Shown here: one piece after another, positions 35,383 to 47,860 of the stretch
Layout: the number at the start of each line of letters is the position of its first letter
Position numbering within the stretch: the stretch's first letter is position 1
Assembly (NCBI GenBank): GCA_023846275.1
Contig: JAIUJO010000534.1
Location: 67,001 to 131,000 of the forward strand
Length of the DNA: 64,000 bases
Reading direction: 5' to 3'
Source of the DNA: Vanilla planifolia
Lineage: Eukaryota > Streptophyta > Magnoliopsida > Asparagales > Orchidaceae
Program-made: the position numbers and the translations under genes
The notes under the pieces: model-generated
Database searches by the model: none
The model's input: the letters and a program-made list of their open reading frames with translations, nothing else
Told to the model about the DNA's origin: nothing

Positions 35383-37000
35383 TGAAGTGAGGCTCACCAA
35401 AAGTGTGGTGAATTCTTATGAATAAATATCGATTTATTATAGAATATTTCAATATAACTTTCATAGTAATTTCTAAATTTATTTAACAAATATATAAAAG
35501 TAAAGTAATATAATTTTTTTTTATTTCAAAAATATATTAATTTTTTAAAAAGTCATGTAAGTAAAAAATAAAATATAATAAAAATATAATAAAATTTATT
35601 TTTAAGTTGTTTGACTTATAAAATAAGCATATATCCACTACAAGAAAAAAATGGACAATCACAACACAATATAAGCCTTTTAGAAAATGATGGGTAGGAT
35701 AAACCCTCATACAAAGAGACGAATGAGACAGTCTATTATATTATTCTAATGAAATAATGAGACTTGCTACTATAGCCTTACACTAAAATAAAAATGACAA
35801 AAAAGAAAAAAATTCAACTAACTAAAATCGAATTAAAAACAATCAAAATGCTATGCTGGATGAAATCATTAAAGAATCATAAGTCTCAATTAAATGAATT
35901 AAAGAATAAATAAAATTAATCACTATGGTAATTTTAAAAGAATAGAATTTAAAGAGTTTGATGAGTGAATGTCACAATAGCATAGAAAAACGACTACGAA
36001 TGCACGCTCCTACGTCTTTAATATTTTTTCTTATGATTAAATAAAAAAATTTTCTGATTTTTCTGCAAAAATCTACTATTTATTTTCATTTTAATGGCTA
36101 AAAGCAGTTACCAAACACCCCATTTAGTAGTGATATTTTTCGGTGCTTTAAAAATATTTTAATTGAGAAATAAAAAATAAAAAACTCTCCAACAGCTCGA
36201 AATAACAATTAAAATAGTCGTTGTGCTATAGCCCTTCGATCATAATGCTCCGGGATCGTTCCAGTGCGAAAACCATGCCATCAGACGGATTTGATCGAAT
36301 CTATGCTTTTCACAAATATGAAATTCCTTTGTTCTGTTAGATAAGAATCGTGATCTGATGGCAACGTTTAACTATAGGCGGAAGAAATATAAACCATGCA
36401 TTCGCAGCATAACTCGATCAGACGATTGAGAAATTTAGACATTTAAATGATAAGCAATGGATGTGAATGTTTGACTGTAAAAATGTGCCACAAGATAGAA
36501 CACATTAATCTCGCCATTCTACAATTCCTGGGTTTGAGTGGTTCGTTTCTTTTGCCCCACATTGCACATTTTCGTGTCGTTTTTCGGCATATTTTTATTT
36601 GTTTCAACCGACGCAATGTGTCGTGAATTTTCTTATCTACTTTTACCTGATTTTGTAGTCTAGTACACGACCTTTTAGCGACCAGGCATCAGTAATTGAC
36701 TTAGAACTCCAATATCCGAAACATTCCGCTGGCGGGCTTCAATATTTTTTCTTTTCTGAATTACTGTAGACTCGAGTATCCAATGCTATCTGCAGGAGGG
36801 CTTCATTTATTTTGTTTTTTGAATTGCTGATTTGCATTTCACAATGATGGCCGGGGAAGTTTTGGCAGGCTGTATTTAATTATTGAGATGCCGAGTCGTT
36901 TTTGTTTGCTTGATACAAAAATGAAATGTTTTGAATTAATTTGTACCGAACCCATTCAGATCTAGTTATCATTAACCATTTCAGTTCAATATGGTGACCT
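35383..37000 (+). repeat. L block, copy L6 (full length)
   Basis: Runs from attgaagtgaggctcacc to atggtgacc. The CpG-rich section lies at about 36190-36480. The 60-bp modules at about 36705-36830 read tccaatatccgaaac and gactcgagtatccaatg, each followed by gggcttca. Confidence 0.85.
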
Positions 37001-37655
37001 GCTTTTTATGGTTTAGTTTTTTAAGTAATTTCTGTCACATATTTCTCTTCATCTTAATGTCTAACATATTTTTGCATATCTTTTCTCTCACTCATTTATT
37101 GCACACTTATTTTTGTTTTCAATCTCCATATTTTTTTATATTCGTTTTGGACTAATTTTTTCTTTTCTTCTTTACTTTCTTATTGATCTCTCTTTCACTT
37201 ATTTATTCTAGCTATCTTTTTTATGTTCCCTCTTTTTTCGTCTTTATTTTATTCTTATCAATACATGATTTTCTCTCTGTTACAAAGTAATTATCTTTGT
37301 CTTTTTTGTCACCATTTTCAGCCCAACATTTAATAATATTTTAAAAAATCTCTCGTGTTGTATAGTTTTATATTATTAGTTTTTAATGCATAATTTATTT
37401 TTTAATTTATAAGAAAACTAACATAGTGGAAGAAAATGACATTAATTAATGTTTACTTTTTTAAAAATAATAGTTTATGTGATTTTTATTAATTTCTTAA
37501 AACAAAAATAATAATATTATAATATATTATGACTCATATAAATAGCATAAATTTTAATTAAATTTGTATATCCTTGATAATTTAAGAAATTTTAGAAATT
37601 GTTCATTACCATCACAAAAATAATCACATAATTAATATATTTTATCTTTTATAAA
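37001..37655 (+). other. M3 pyrimidine tract and M4 leader
   Basis: Pyrimidine tract at about 37015-37320, shortened near 37240, then the M4 leader with ccttgataatttaag. Confidence 0.73.
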
Positions 37656-37772
37656 TATATTCAACCGCACCAACATTTCACCATTGGATCTCGTTAAAAC
37701 TCAAAAGTTAAGCATACTTGGGTGATAGTATATTGGGATTGGTGACTTCTCGAAACGTTTAGTGTTGCACAA
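37656..37772 (+). pseudogene. decayed 5S rRNA copy, subtype M4
   Basis: 5' block accgcaccaaca, ggatctcgttaaaactc, aaagttaagcatacttggg, gggattggtgact, ending gttgcacaaa. Confidence 0.85.
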
Positions 37773-39121
37773 AAATTTTCATAACATTCCGTTTTTTAAT
37801 TATCGATAATTTCATAATATTTTAAAGAAAAAAATTATTTGGAAAAATATTTGATGATTGCCATTATTTTATGAATTTTTAAAAATAACTTTAAAATTTA
37901 TTATCAATTTCATGTAATTATAAATATGACACATCATATAATATAATAAAATAATAAGTTTAGTTTAGTTAAATATCTAGCAAAATAAGTTATATCAATT
38001 ATAGTAAATTTGAATTAATTTTTAGTTATAATATTATTAAAATATTTTGTATTGAATTTTTTAAATATATAAATATAACATTAGAGAAACTTAGAGATAA
38101 AAATATAAAATTAATTATCAAAATAGATTTTGAATATTTATAATATATTATAATTATAATAAATAAAAATTATTTTTTATATTTTTGTTAACATTAAATA
38201 TTGTATTAGATTAAATTATTATATTTTATAAATATTATAAGTTTGATTGTTAAGATTTAACTTTGAATTAATTATTTTACTTATATTTTTTCTCTTTTTC
38301 TCTCTTTTTTACTTTTTTCCTTTTTCTCTTTATCTTCTCTATGTTCTCTTGTTTCTTTTCATCTTAATTAAATTTATAGTTGAAAATATTATTTTAATAT
38401 ATCCAATATTTTAATATAATTATAATCCTTAATAGTTTTTATATTTTAAAATTAGTCATAATTAGATGTGATTAATTTTTTATGTTTAATAAAGATTATA
38501 AGTTTAATTATTGAAATTTAGCTTTTATTAAATTATTTTTTTTTATTATTTTCTCTTTATCTTATGCATAGCATATTCTATATTTTGCTTCTCTCTCTTA
38601 TTATCATTCTCTAATTTGTCTTTATATTCTTTATTTTTTATATTTTCATGACTACTTTCTTTCTCTCTTTTATTCTTTTTTTAATATATCTCTCTTTTAT
38701 TGTTTTTTACTCTCTTTTCTCTCTCTCTCTCTTTTATTTTTATTTATTCTTTCTATCTCTTTTACGTTCTCCTATTTCTTTTTCTCTTTAATAAATAATT
38801 TTTCATCTCCCTCTATTGCTATTTTTCTTTTAATCTTAGACTTATCAATCTATGATTTTTTTCTTTTAAAATAGTTATCTTTATTTGTATTATCTCTTTG
38901 TATTATTTAAATCTTTTATATAATTAGTTTTTTTATTTATAAGAATGATAACGTAACAAAAGAAAAAATAATAAGTATTAATATTAATATTATTAAAAAA
39001 AACAGCTTATGTAATGTTTTTTTGTATTTTATACAAATAAAAAATTATTACTTGAATATATTATAATTCATTACTTTCAAGATAATAATCACACAACCAC
39101 GATTATTTGTCATTTTTATTC
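37773..39121 (+). other. M4 spacer fused to M5 spacer, M5 core missing
   Basis: The M4 pyrimidine tract (38280-38360) joins M5 spacer at about 38365. A second pyrimidine tract lies at about 38530-38900, followed by the M2 leader. Confidence 0.75.
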
Positions 39122-39234
39122 ATATGCAACCACACAAACATTACAGCACTTAATCACAATAGTAATGCAATGTTACGTTTTTTTGGTTGAGATAACTTTT
39201 TAGATAGTTGTCCACTTGAAAATGTTGTTACATA
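39122..39234 (+). pseudogene. decayed 5S rRNA copy, subtype M2
   Basis: 5' end atatgcaaccacacaaaca. Box A reads aatgttacgtttttttgg and box C is lost (gatagttgtcca). It ends gttacata. Confidence 0.77.
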
Positions 39235-40241
39235 TGTTTGTTCATAACAATATTTTTTATAATGAAAGATAATTTATTTTAATAACATGTTAATTTTAAA
39301 AATTTAAGCAAATACAAATTATAGTATATTAGCTCTATTTTTTTAAATTATTAATAAAACTTTTTAATATTTTTGTCAATTTAATGTAATAATAAGTAAA
39401 AAAAATCATATAATAAAAAATATATTTTAAAAATATATTAATATTGAGAAAAATGCCTATATTTTTTATTATTAAATATTATATAAGATTAACTTTTAAT
39501 ATTTAATAAATATTATAATTTTAATTATTAAGGTTTCACTGTTATTTAATTTTTTTTATCAATTTTATCTTTTTAGCTCAATGCCTCTCAAATTCTCTCG
39601 CTTTCTTCTATCTCTTTTTATCATTATCTTTTTTGTCTCTTCATTCTTTATCTATTCATGTTGTTGGATTCTATCTCTTTATTATACATCTCCTTTTATT
39701 GATTCCCTCTATTTAACTTTTTTTATTTATTATATTTATCTCTTTTATGTTACATTTTTTGCTTATTTTTCGTTAAATCATCTCTCATCTCCCATGGTTA
39801 TTATTTTCGTATTTTTTTATCTTATTAATCTGTGACTTTCTTTCTTATATAAATAGTTATCTTCATCTCTATTATTTTAATTTGAACTCTTCATTTAATA
39901 ACATTTAATAAAACTCTTTCTTGACATATTCTATTAAAAAAATATTTTTAATAAATTTAAATTTTGTTATTTATATTTATTATATAATTTCAATTTTTAT
40001 TTAAAGATTGATATGATAAAGAAATAAATTCATATGTATTAAAGTTAATATTATCAAAAATATTTATCATGTAATTATTTTTTTCCTTTATATTAACAAA
40101 ATATTTATATCATAACATTTTATGACTTATATAAAAATATAAAGTTTGTTTAAAAGTTTATATGTTCGATAAATTAGGAAATTTTAGAAAAGGTTCATTT
40201 CTTAAAAAACACAGCAATTCGATTGTTTGTCATTTGTATGA
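39235..40241 (+). other. M2 spacer with pyrimidine tract
   Basis: A/T-rich part shortened by about 250-300 bp near 39450, pyrimidine tract at about 39545-39870, M1 leader. Confidence 0.73.
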
Positions 40242-40360
40242 ATGTCGAAACTCATCTGCAATATAACACTCGATATCATTAAAACTTAAAAGTTAAGCAT
40301 GCTTAGAAAAGCATTGTATTATGATGGTTGACCTTTTTTAAACTCCCTTTGTTGCAAATT
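40242..40360 (+). pseudogene. decayed 5S rRNA copy, subtype M1
   Basis: 5' block damaged (aaactcatctgca), but box A is clean (aaagttaagcatgctt) and box C reads gatggttgacc. It ends gttgcaaatt. Confidence 0.82.
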
Positions 40361-41464
40361 TTCTATGGCATTCCTTTTTCTAATTATTGATAATTAATTT
40401 TTATAATATTCTGATTTTAAGAAAAAATATTATAAAAAAGAATTTATAAAGAAACGTTTCGTAATTATTTTTTAAAAATTTCTTTAAAATATTATTATTA
40501 ATTTAATATAATAATCAATATGACACATTATATGATATAAAAAAGTATTAACTTTAATTTATTTTAATATTAAGAAAAATAACTTATATTATCTATAATA
40601 AATTAGAATTAATTTATGTTTGAAATGTTATATAGATGTTGTGTGTAAAATGTTTTAATAAAGAAATATTATGTTATAGAATATTAGAGATAAAAATAGT
40701 ATCTTATTAATTATCAAAAAATTTAAAAAATTTGTAATGTTCTGATATTATAATAAATCTCAATTATTTTTTTATATTTTATTGTTATTAATTATTTTAT
40801 GTAATTAACATATTATGGGTTTAATTATTTATACTTAACTTCTACTTAATTTATTTTTCAAACTTTTTTCTTTATCTCAATGTTTCTGGTATTCTCTTAC
40901 TTTCTTCAATATCCTATTATAATTCACTTTTTTGTCTCTCTATTGCCTATTTTCATATATTTTTTTGATCTCTTTCTCTCTCTAATGTAATTTTTTATTT
41001 TTTATTTTACTCTTTTACATTTTTTATTTAGTTTTTTTTATCTTTTTCTATATTATGTCTTTTCTTTTACTCTTTATTTATTTATCTTTATCTCTTTATA
41101 TTATTATTTTATTTTGTTATTATCTCTATCTTTATTATCTATTTATGAGATTATTAATTAGAAATATTTAAGATAATATTATGCTGCTTAATCTAGTATA
41201 TAATATTTATTATAAATATATATTTTATTATTTATATTTATTAAATAATTTAATTTTTAAAATTTATAAGAATGATAATAAATTTGAAAAAAATCTTATG
41301 ATATACTATCTATGTGATAAAAAATAATAGGTTATTTAATTATTTTATCAATAAGAAAAAATATTAATAGTATAATATAATATAACAAATATGATAAGAA
41401 TAAGAAAATTTTTTCTTATTCTTTTTAAAACAATGATTAAGCAACTACAATTTTTTTGCATGCA
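40361..41464 (+). other. M1 spacer with pyrimidine tract
   Basis: A/T-rich DNA, pyrimidine tract at about 40855-41140, M3 leader missing some 30 bp near 41410. Confidence 0.74.
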
Positions 41465-41582
41465 TTTTCAATCACACCAGCATTATAACACTAGATCTCA
41501 TTAAAACTCCAAAGTTAAGTATGATTGTACTAGAGTATTAATTGGATGGGTCACCTCTTAAGAATTCATATTGTTGCACATA
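41465..41582 (+). pseudogene. decayed 5S rRNA copy, subtype M3
   Basis: 5' block atcacaccagca, agatctcattaaaactcc, aaagttaagtatgattg, then attggatgggtcacctc and gttgcacata plus a T run. Confidence 0.87.
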
Positions 41583-41633
41583 TTTTTTTATAATATTTTT
41601 TTCTCATGAAAAAAAGTAATTTTCATAAGATGA

Positions 41634-42650
41634 TTGAAGTGAGGCTCACCAAAAAGGCTGTGAATTCTTATGAATAAAATATTGATTTATAATAAAATAT
41701 TTTAATATCGCATTTATAGTAATTTTTAATAATGTTCAACAAATATATAAAAGTGAAGTTATAAAAATTTAATTTTATTTTAAAAATATAATCAGTTTTA
41801 TGGAATTTCTGTAATTGAAAATTCAAAAGTAATTAAAAATGTGCAAAATCTTTTTAAGTTATTCGGGTTATAAAACAAGCATAAATCCACTCCAAAAAAA
41901 GACAAACACAATGCAATGTAAGCCTTTTAGAAAAAGATTGGTAGGCTAAACCGTCACAAGAAAATGACAAATGGGACTACTACAGTGTTGTTTTAATAAA
42001 ATAAATGAGAGTGGCTACTATATCCTTACACCGAAATAAATATAGCAGAAAAAAGTAAAACGTTCAATGAACTAAAACAAAAACAAATACAATCAAAATG
42101 GTATGGATGAAGAAATCGTTAAAGAGACCTTAGTATCTCAATTAAATGAATTAAAGAATAAAGAAAATTAATCACTTGGCTAATTTGAAAAGAAAAGAAT
42201 TTAAGGGGTTTGATGAGTGAATGGCACAGCAGCATATGAAAATGACTACAAAAACGAGCTGCTAACATCTTAAATATTTATTCGTTGGATTACATAAAAT
42301 TTTTTTCTTATTTTAATACAAAAATATTCTATTTATTTTCATTTTTAAAGCCTAAAAGTACTCACAAACACAACATTTAGTAGTGATATTTTTTTGACGC
42401 TTTATACATATTTTAATTGGGAAATATAAAAACAAAAAACTGTCCAATGACTTGGAATAAAGTCTAAAATAGCTATGAAGTAGTAGCCGTTCGATGGGAA
42501 TGCTCTGGTACCATTCGATTGTGATAACCATGTGATCGGATGGATTTGATCGAATTTGCGCTTTGACAAATATGAAATTAATCTAGTTCATTAGATAAGA
42601 ATCGCGATCTGAAGGCAACATTTAATTGTCGAGCAAAAAAAATACGGACC
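41634..42650 (+). repeat. L block, copy L7 (3' 40% missing)
   Basis: Runs from attgaagtgaggctcacc to aatacggacc at 42650. The CpG-bearing section is at about 42480-42645. Its end coincides with an 18-bp triplication. Confidence 0.8.
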
Positions 42651-42704
42651 GTTATTGTAATGAATACAGTTATTATAATGAATACCATTATTGTAATGAA
42701 TTTT
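42651..42704 (+). repeat. 18-bp triplication at a deletion joint
   Basis: Three tandem units: gttattgtaatgaataca, gttattataatgaatacc and attattgtaatgaatttt. They derive from the M4-spacer segment attattgtaatgaattttt and sit exactly where L7 is joined to that spacer. Confidence 0.92.
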
Positions 42705-43296
42705 TAAAAATAACTTCATAAAATTATTATCAATCTTATATAATTATAAATATAGTACATCATATAAAATAATAAAATAATACCTTTAAATATAGTACAT
42801 CATATAATATAATAAAAAATTGTCTCTTTATTTTTTATTTTCTTATATTCTTTTTGGCATCTTTCTCTCCCTCTCTCTTTTATTCTTTTTTTTCTTCCAA
42901 TTTCTCTCTTCTTTTTTTTATTTATTGTCCCTGTCTCTTTTCCATTCTCTCATTTTTTTCTTTAATAAACCATCTTTTATCTTTCTGTATTACTATTTTT
43001 CTCTTTACCTTACCATTATCAATTTAGGATTTTTTCTTTCTTTTAAAATATTTATCTCTTTTTGTTTTGTCTCTTTTTATTTTTTATTTTTTTTATATAA
43101 TTAAATTTTTAATTTATAAAATGATAAGATAAAAAAAGAAAAAACATATGCATTAATATCTATGTTATAAAAAATAACAATTTATGTAATATTTTGTGGA
43201 TTTTATACAAATAAAATATTATTACTTGAATATATCACAATTCAATATTTTCAAGACAATAATCACACAATTACGTTTATTTGTAATTTTTATTCA
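42705..43296 (+). other. M4 spacer fragment fused to M5 pyrimidine tract
   Basis: A short M4-spacer piece contains a second duplication (aaatatagtacatcatata at 42748 and 42788, period 40 bp). It then jumps at about 42820 to the M5 pyrimidine tract (42825-43090) and the M2 leader. Confidence 0.77.
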
Positions 43297-43406
43297 TACT
43301 CGACCACTTCATAGCATAACACTGGATCACATTAGTATTGCAATGTTTAGTTTACTTGGTTGAGAATAATTTTTATATGGGTGTCCACTTGAACTTATAG
43401 TTACAT
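43297..43406 (+). pseudogene. decayed 5S rRNA copy, subtype M2
   Basis: 5' block accacttcatagca has small indels. The middle aacactggatcac is clear. Box A reads aatgtttagtttacttgg. Box C region is atgggtgtcca and the end gttacata. Confidence 0.74.
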
Positions 43407-44723
43407 ATATTTTTTCATAGCGATATTATTTCTAATGAATAAAAATTTATTTTAATAACTTGTCAATTTTAAAAATTTAAATGATTATAAATTGTAGTTT
43501 ATAAATTCTATTTTTGCTTATAATTATTAATAACAAAATTTTTCATTTATTTTTTCAATTTGATTTAAAAATAAAAAAGAAAAAAATAATAATATGATAA
43601 AATATAAAATCTTATAATATTTTAATAATGAGAAAAAATTTTATTAAAAAAACAATAAATTAAAATTAATTTATGTTTGTAATATATATATATATATATA
43701 TATGTTATGTCCAAAACTTTTTAAATATAGTATTATTAAATTATTAAATATTGAAAATTAAAGCTAAAATCATTAATATTAAATATTATTTATTTTTAGT
43801 AGTTGTATTATATGAAATAAAGGTAATAGATTAGAATAATTATAAAATAGGTTATTTAATTTATTTTTTAATTTAACGTGTGTAAAATAAATGTTAAATT
43901 AATATTAAAATTAATTTTTAAATATTTGTTAGATTTTGAAATAATAATTAATCTAAAAATAGTTTTTATATATTTTTATTATTAAATATTATATATGATT
44001 AACATTTAATTTTTAATAAATTTTATAACTTTAATTATTAATATTTTACTTTAATTTAATTTTTTCTATTAATTTTTTTTAGTTTATCTCAATGTCTGCC
44101 AAGTTCTCTTAATTTCTTCTCCCACTTTTTATCATTCTCTTTTCTCTCTTCATTCTTTATCTTTTAATTTTCTTGGATGCTCTCTCTTTACTCTACGTCT
44201 CATTTTTCTTATTCCCTCTTTTTGATGTTTTTATTTATTATCTTTATCTCATTTATGTTCGTTTTTTCTTTTTTTTATTTATTAAATAATCTCTCATCTT
44301 TCTCTATTATTATCTTATTAATCTATAACTTTCTCTTTTATATAAATAATTATCTCCAACTCTATTACCTTATTTTGAACTCATCATTTAACAATATTTA
44401 ATAAATACCATTTTTGACATAGTCTATTATAAAATAATTTTTATAAATTTATATTTTTTTTATTTATATTTATTATATAATTTAAATTTTTGAAAGAATG
44501 ATATGATAATGAAACAAATTCATATGTAATAATATTATTATTATAAAAAATATTTATTATGTAATTATTTAAATATTTTATATAAAAAATATTGATAACA
44601 TAATATTTTATGACTTATATAAAAGCACAAAGTTTATTTAAAAGTATATGCTTGATAATTTAGAAAATTTTAGAAATAGTTCGTTAACTTAAAAAAATCA
44701 AAGTACTTTGTTTTTTTGCATGA
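43407..44723 (+). other. M2 spacer with pyrimidine tract
   Basis: A/T-rich DNA with a TA run at 43683-43703, pyrimidine tract at about 44060-44375, M1 leader. Confidence 0.75.
43683..43703 (+). repeat. (TA)n microsatellite in M2 spacer
   Basis: Short perfect TA run replacing the aatatatatatg seen at the same place in other M2 spacers, for example near 13345 and 63480. Confidence 0.9.
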
Positions 44724-44840
44724 CTGTCTAACCAAATCACCATGATAACACTTGATATCTTTGGAACTCAAAAGTTGAGAATGCTTAGAAAAACATGGTA
44801 TTATGATTGTTGACCTCTTTTAAACTCCCTTTGTTGCATA
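44724..44840 (+). pseudogene. decayed 5S rRNA copy, subtype M1
   Basis: 5' block aaccaaatcacca, box A aaagttgagaatgctt, box C gattgttgacc, end gttgcata plus a long T run. Confidence 0.8.
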
Positions 44841-46025
44841 TTTTTTTCATGGGATTCTATTTTTAAATTATGGTTAATTAAGTTTTATAATATTCTGATT
44901 TTAAGAAAAAATAATTTATAATAGATAATTTATAATTAAAATTTTTAATTAGTTTTTAAAAGTAACTTTAAAATGTTATTATTAGTTTAATATAATAATG
45001 AATATGACATATTATATGATATAATTAAATATTAACTTTAATTTTTTAATATTAAGAAAAGTAACTTACATTAGTTATAATAAATTAGAATTAATTTGTA
45101 TTTATAATGTTATGTAGATGGTGTCTGTCAAATTTTTTAATATAGAAATTTTATGTTATGGAATATCAGAGACAAAATCAATATTTTATTGATAATCAAA
45201 AAATTTTAATCATTTGCAATATTCTAATATGACAATAAATCTCAAGTATTTTTTATGTTTTATTACTATTAAATATTATGTATAACTAACCCATAATTAG
45301 TTTAATTATTCAGATTTAACTTTTAATTAATTATTTTCTAATTTCTTTTTCTTTATCTAAATTTGTCTAATATTCTCTTAACTTTTCTCTCTCCTTTCAT
45401 CATTCTCTTTTTTGCATCTTTATTAAGTATTTACATATATTTTTTGTCGCTTTCTCTGTGTTATAATTTTTTTCTTTTTTATTTCATTCTTTTATATTTT
45501 TTTCATTTATTTTTTTATCTTTTCTATATTCTCTCTTTTCCTTTGTTCTTTATTAAATCATCTCTATCTTTCTATATCATTATTTTATTTTGTAGTTTCT
45601 TCTTATTAAACTATGACTTTTACTCTCTTATAAGATAGTTATCTCTATGTTTACTATCTCTTTTAGAGCTCATTAATAGCAAATATTTAAGAAAATATTA
45701 TGTTGCACAATCTAATATATAATATTTATGACAAATATATACTTTATTATTTATATTTATTAAGTAATTTAATTTTTTTATTTATAAGAATGATTTTAAA
45801 ATTAAAAAAATTCTTATGATATAATATATATGTTATAAAAATAGTAGTTTTTTTAATTATTTTTTTAATAAAAATAAAACTTTTATATTATAGTATAATA
45901 TGAAAAATATGATAAGCAAAAGAAAAAAAAATTTGAATTACATTTACTTGTTAATTTAAAAACTTTTTAAATTGTTCATTATTTTTAAAGCAACGATTAT
46001 GCAAATTGGGATTTTTTTTGCATGC
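44841..46025 (+). other. M1 spacer with pyrimidine tract
   Basis: A/T-rich DNA, pyrimidine tract at about 45335-45660 (spurious 91-residue frame at 45363), M3 leader. Confidence 0.75.
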
Positions 46026-46135
46026 ATTTGTGACCATATCAGCATATAGGACTAGATCCCATTAAAACTCCAAAGTTATTCAAGCTAGAGTATTAATTTT
46101 ATGGGTAGCCACTTGAAAATTCAAATTGTTGCTCA
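46026..46135 (+). pseudogene. 5S rRNA copy M3, box A deleted
   Basis: 5' end atttgtgaccatatcagca and agatcccattaaaactcc are good. A deletion then fuses aaagtta to ttcaagctagag, removing agcatgcttggg and so the second half of box A. The box C region is damaged (atgggtagcc). Confidence 0.83.
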
Positions 46136-46186
46136 TTTTTTCATAATATTTCTTTATCATGAAAAAAACAACTTTAATAAGATGAT

Positions 46187-47860
46187 TGGAGTGAGGCTCA
46201 CCAAAAGGGCAGTGAATTCCTATGAATAAATTATTGAGTTATTATAAAATATTTTAGTATAATATTTAGAGTAATTTTTCATTATGTTTAACAAATATAT
46301 AAAAATGAAGTTATATAAACTTAATTTTACTTTAAAATATATTAAGTTTTATGAAAATCTAGTAATTTAAAAATAAAAAATAATTAAAAATATTCACAAT
46401 GGATTTTTAAGTTGCTCGACTTATAAAACAAGCATATATCCACTTCAAGAAAAAATAAGTGACACACAACACAATAAAAGCCTTTTAGAAAAAGAAGTGC
46501 AGGCTAAACCTTCACAATAAAGAAATAAATGGGAGAGACTACTATAATATTCTAAAGAAATAAACGGGACTAGCTATGAAAACCATATACCGAGATAAAA
46601 ATGACAAGAAATGAAAAACGTTCAACGAACTAAAATTGAAATGAATACCACAAAAAAGCTATGTCTGTTGACATCATTAAAGAGGCTTAATTAACTCAAT
46701 TAAATGAATTAAAAAATAAACAAACTTAATCATTTGACTATTTCAAAAAGAAAAGAATTTGAGTACTTTGATGAGTGAATGGCACAGCAGTATATAAAAA
46801 CAACTATGGAAACGAGCTGCGAAATTTTTTAATATTTTTCCTTTGTATCCCATAAAATTGTTTTTTTATTTTTCCATAGGTTTCTACTATTTATTTTAAT
46901 TTTTTTACGGCTAAAAGCTGTTATCAAACATCCCATTTAGTCATGATATTTTTTGGTGCTTTATAAATATTTTCATTGGCAAAAAAAAATTAAAAACTCT
47001 TCAACGGTTCGAAATAATGGCTAAAGTAGTCGTTGCGCAGCAGCTGATCAATTGGAACGATATGGGAATGTTTGATCGCAGAAATAATGCGATCGGACTG
47101 ATTTGATTGAATCTATGCATTCACAAATATGAAATTGCTCAGGTCCAATAGATAAGAATCTCGATCTGATGGTAACATTTAACTGTCAAGCTGAAGAAAT
47201 ACTGACCATACGATTACAATGTAACGTGATCGGACGATAAAGAAAGACGTTTAAATGATAAGCAACGGCTGCGAATGTTTGATTACAAAAATGTGCCACT
47301 TGATGGTGCCCATCAATCCTTCAATTCTACAATTCATGGGTTCGAATTGTTCGTTTTGTTTGGTCCAAGGTTGCACATTTTCTTTGGTCTTTTCAGCTTA
47401 TAGCTATTTTTTTCAACAGATTCAACCGTGCCATGAGTTTTATTAGCTGTGTTTTCCTTATTTCAGGGTCAATTAGCCTGATCTTTTTAGTGACCCGACT
47501 ATTGTAATTTGTTTTGAACTCAAATATCTGAAGATTTCTGTGGGTAGGCTTCAATGTTTTTATTTTTTGAATCGTTGCGGACTTGAGGATCCCACGAAGT
47601 TTGGGGGTAGGATTCAATTTCTTTTTTTTTGAATTTTCTTATTTTTGATTCGGGCTTCATTTATTGGTTTTTTTGAATTACTGATTTGCGTTTCACTATG
47701 ACAGCCCGTGAATTTTTGGCAGACTTCACTTATTTATTTGTTGGGTTGCTGAGTCCTTTTTGTTTGCTTGATAAAAAAAGGGAATGTTTTGAATTAATTA
47801 TAAGCCAAACCCATTCAAATCTAGTTACCATTAACCATTTTTGTTTGCTAGGGTGACCCT
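46187..47860 (+). repeat. L block, copy L8 (full length)
   Basis: Runs from ggagtgaggctcacc to gggtgacc. The CpG-bearing section lies at about 47000-47270. The 60-bp modules at about 47515-47620 are diverged (aactcaaatatctgaag, gacttgaggatcccac). Open frames on both strands at 47255-47617 are not conserved in the other L copies. Confidence 0.85.

Larger units (their letters stand above)
32576..39121 (+). repeat. HOR unit U6: M2-M1-M3-L6-M4, M5 core deleted
   Basis: Cores lie at 32576, 33956, 35212 and 37656, with a full-length L. The M4 pyrimidine tract passes at about 38365 directly into the M5 spacer, at the same relative position as in U1 and U9. Confidence 0.8.
39122..43296 (+). repeat. 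HOR unit U7: M2-M1-M3-L7(partial), M4 and M5 cores deleted
   Basis: This is the shortest internal unit, about 4.2 kb. L stops about 1.0 kb in, at 42650. It is joined to a fragment of M4 spacer through an 18-bp triplication, and that fragment then jumps into the M5 pyrimidine tract at about 42820. Confidence 0.8.

Noticed and set aside
47338-47352. Box B-like gggttcgaattgttc in L8, suggesting a tRNA-derived SINE
   Set aside because: Only the first eight bases fit the tRNA box B. The other L copies read gttcaaatag or gtttgagtgg, no box A lies at the right distance, and no cloverleaf can be drawn.
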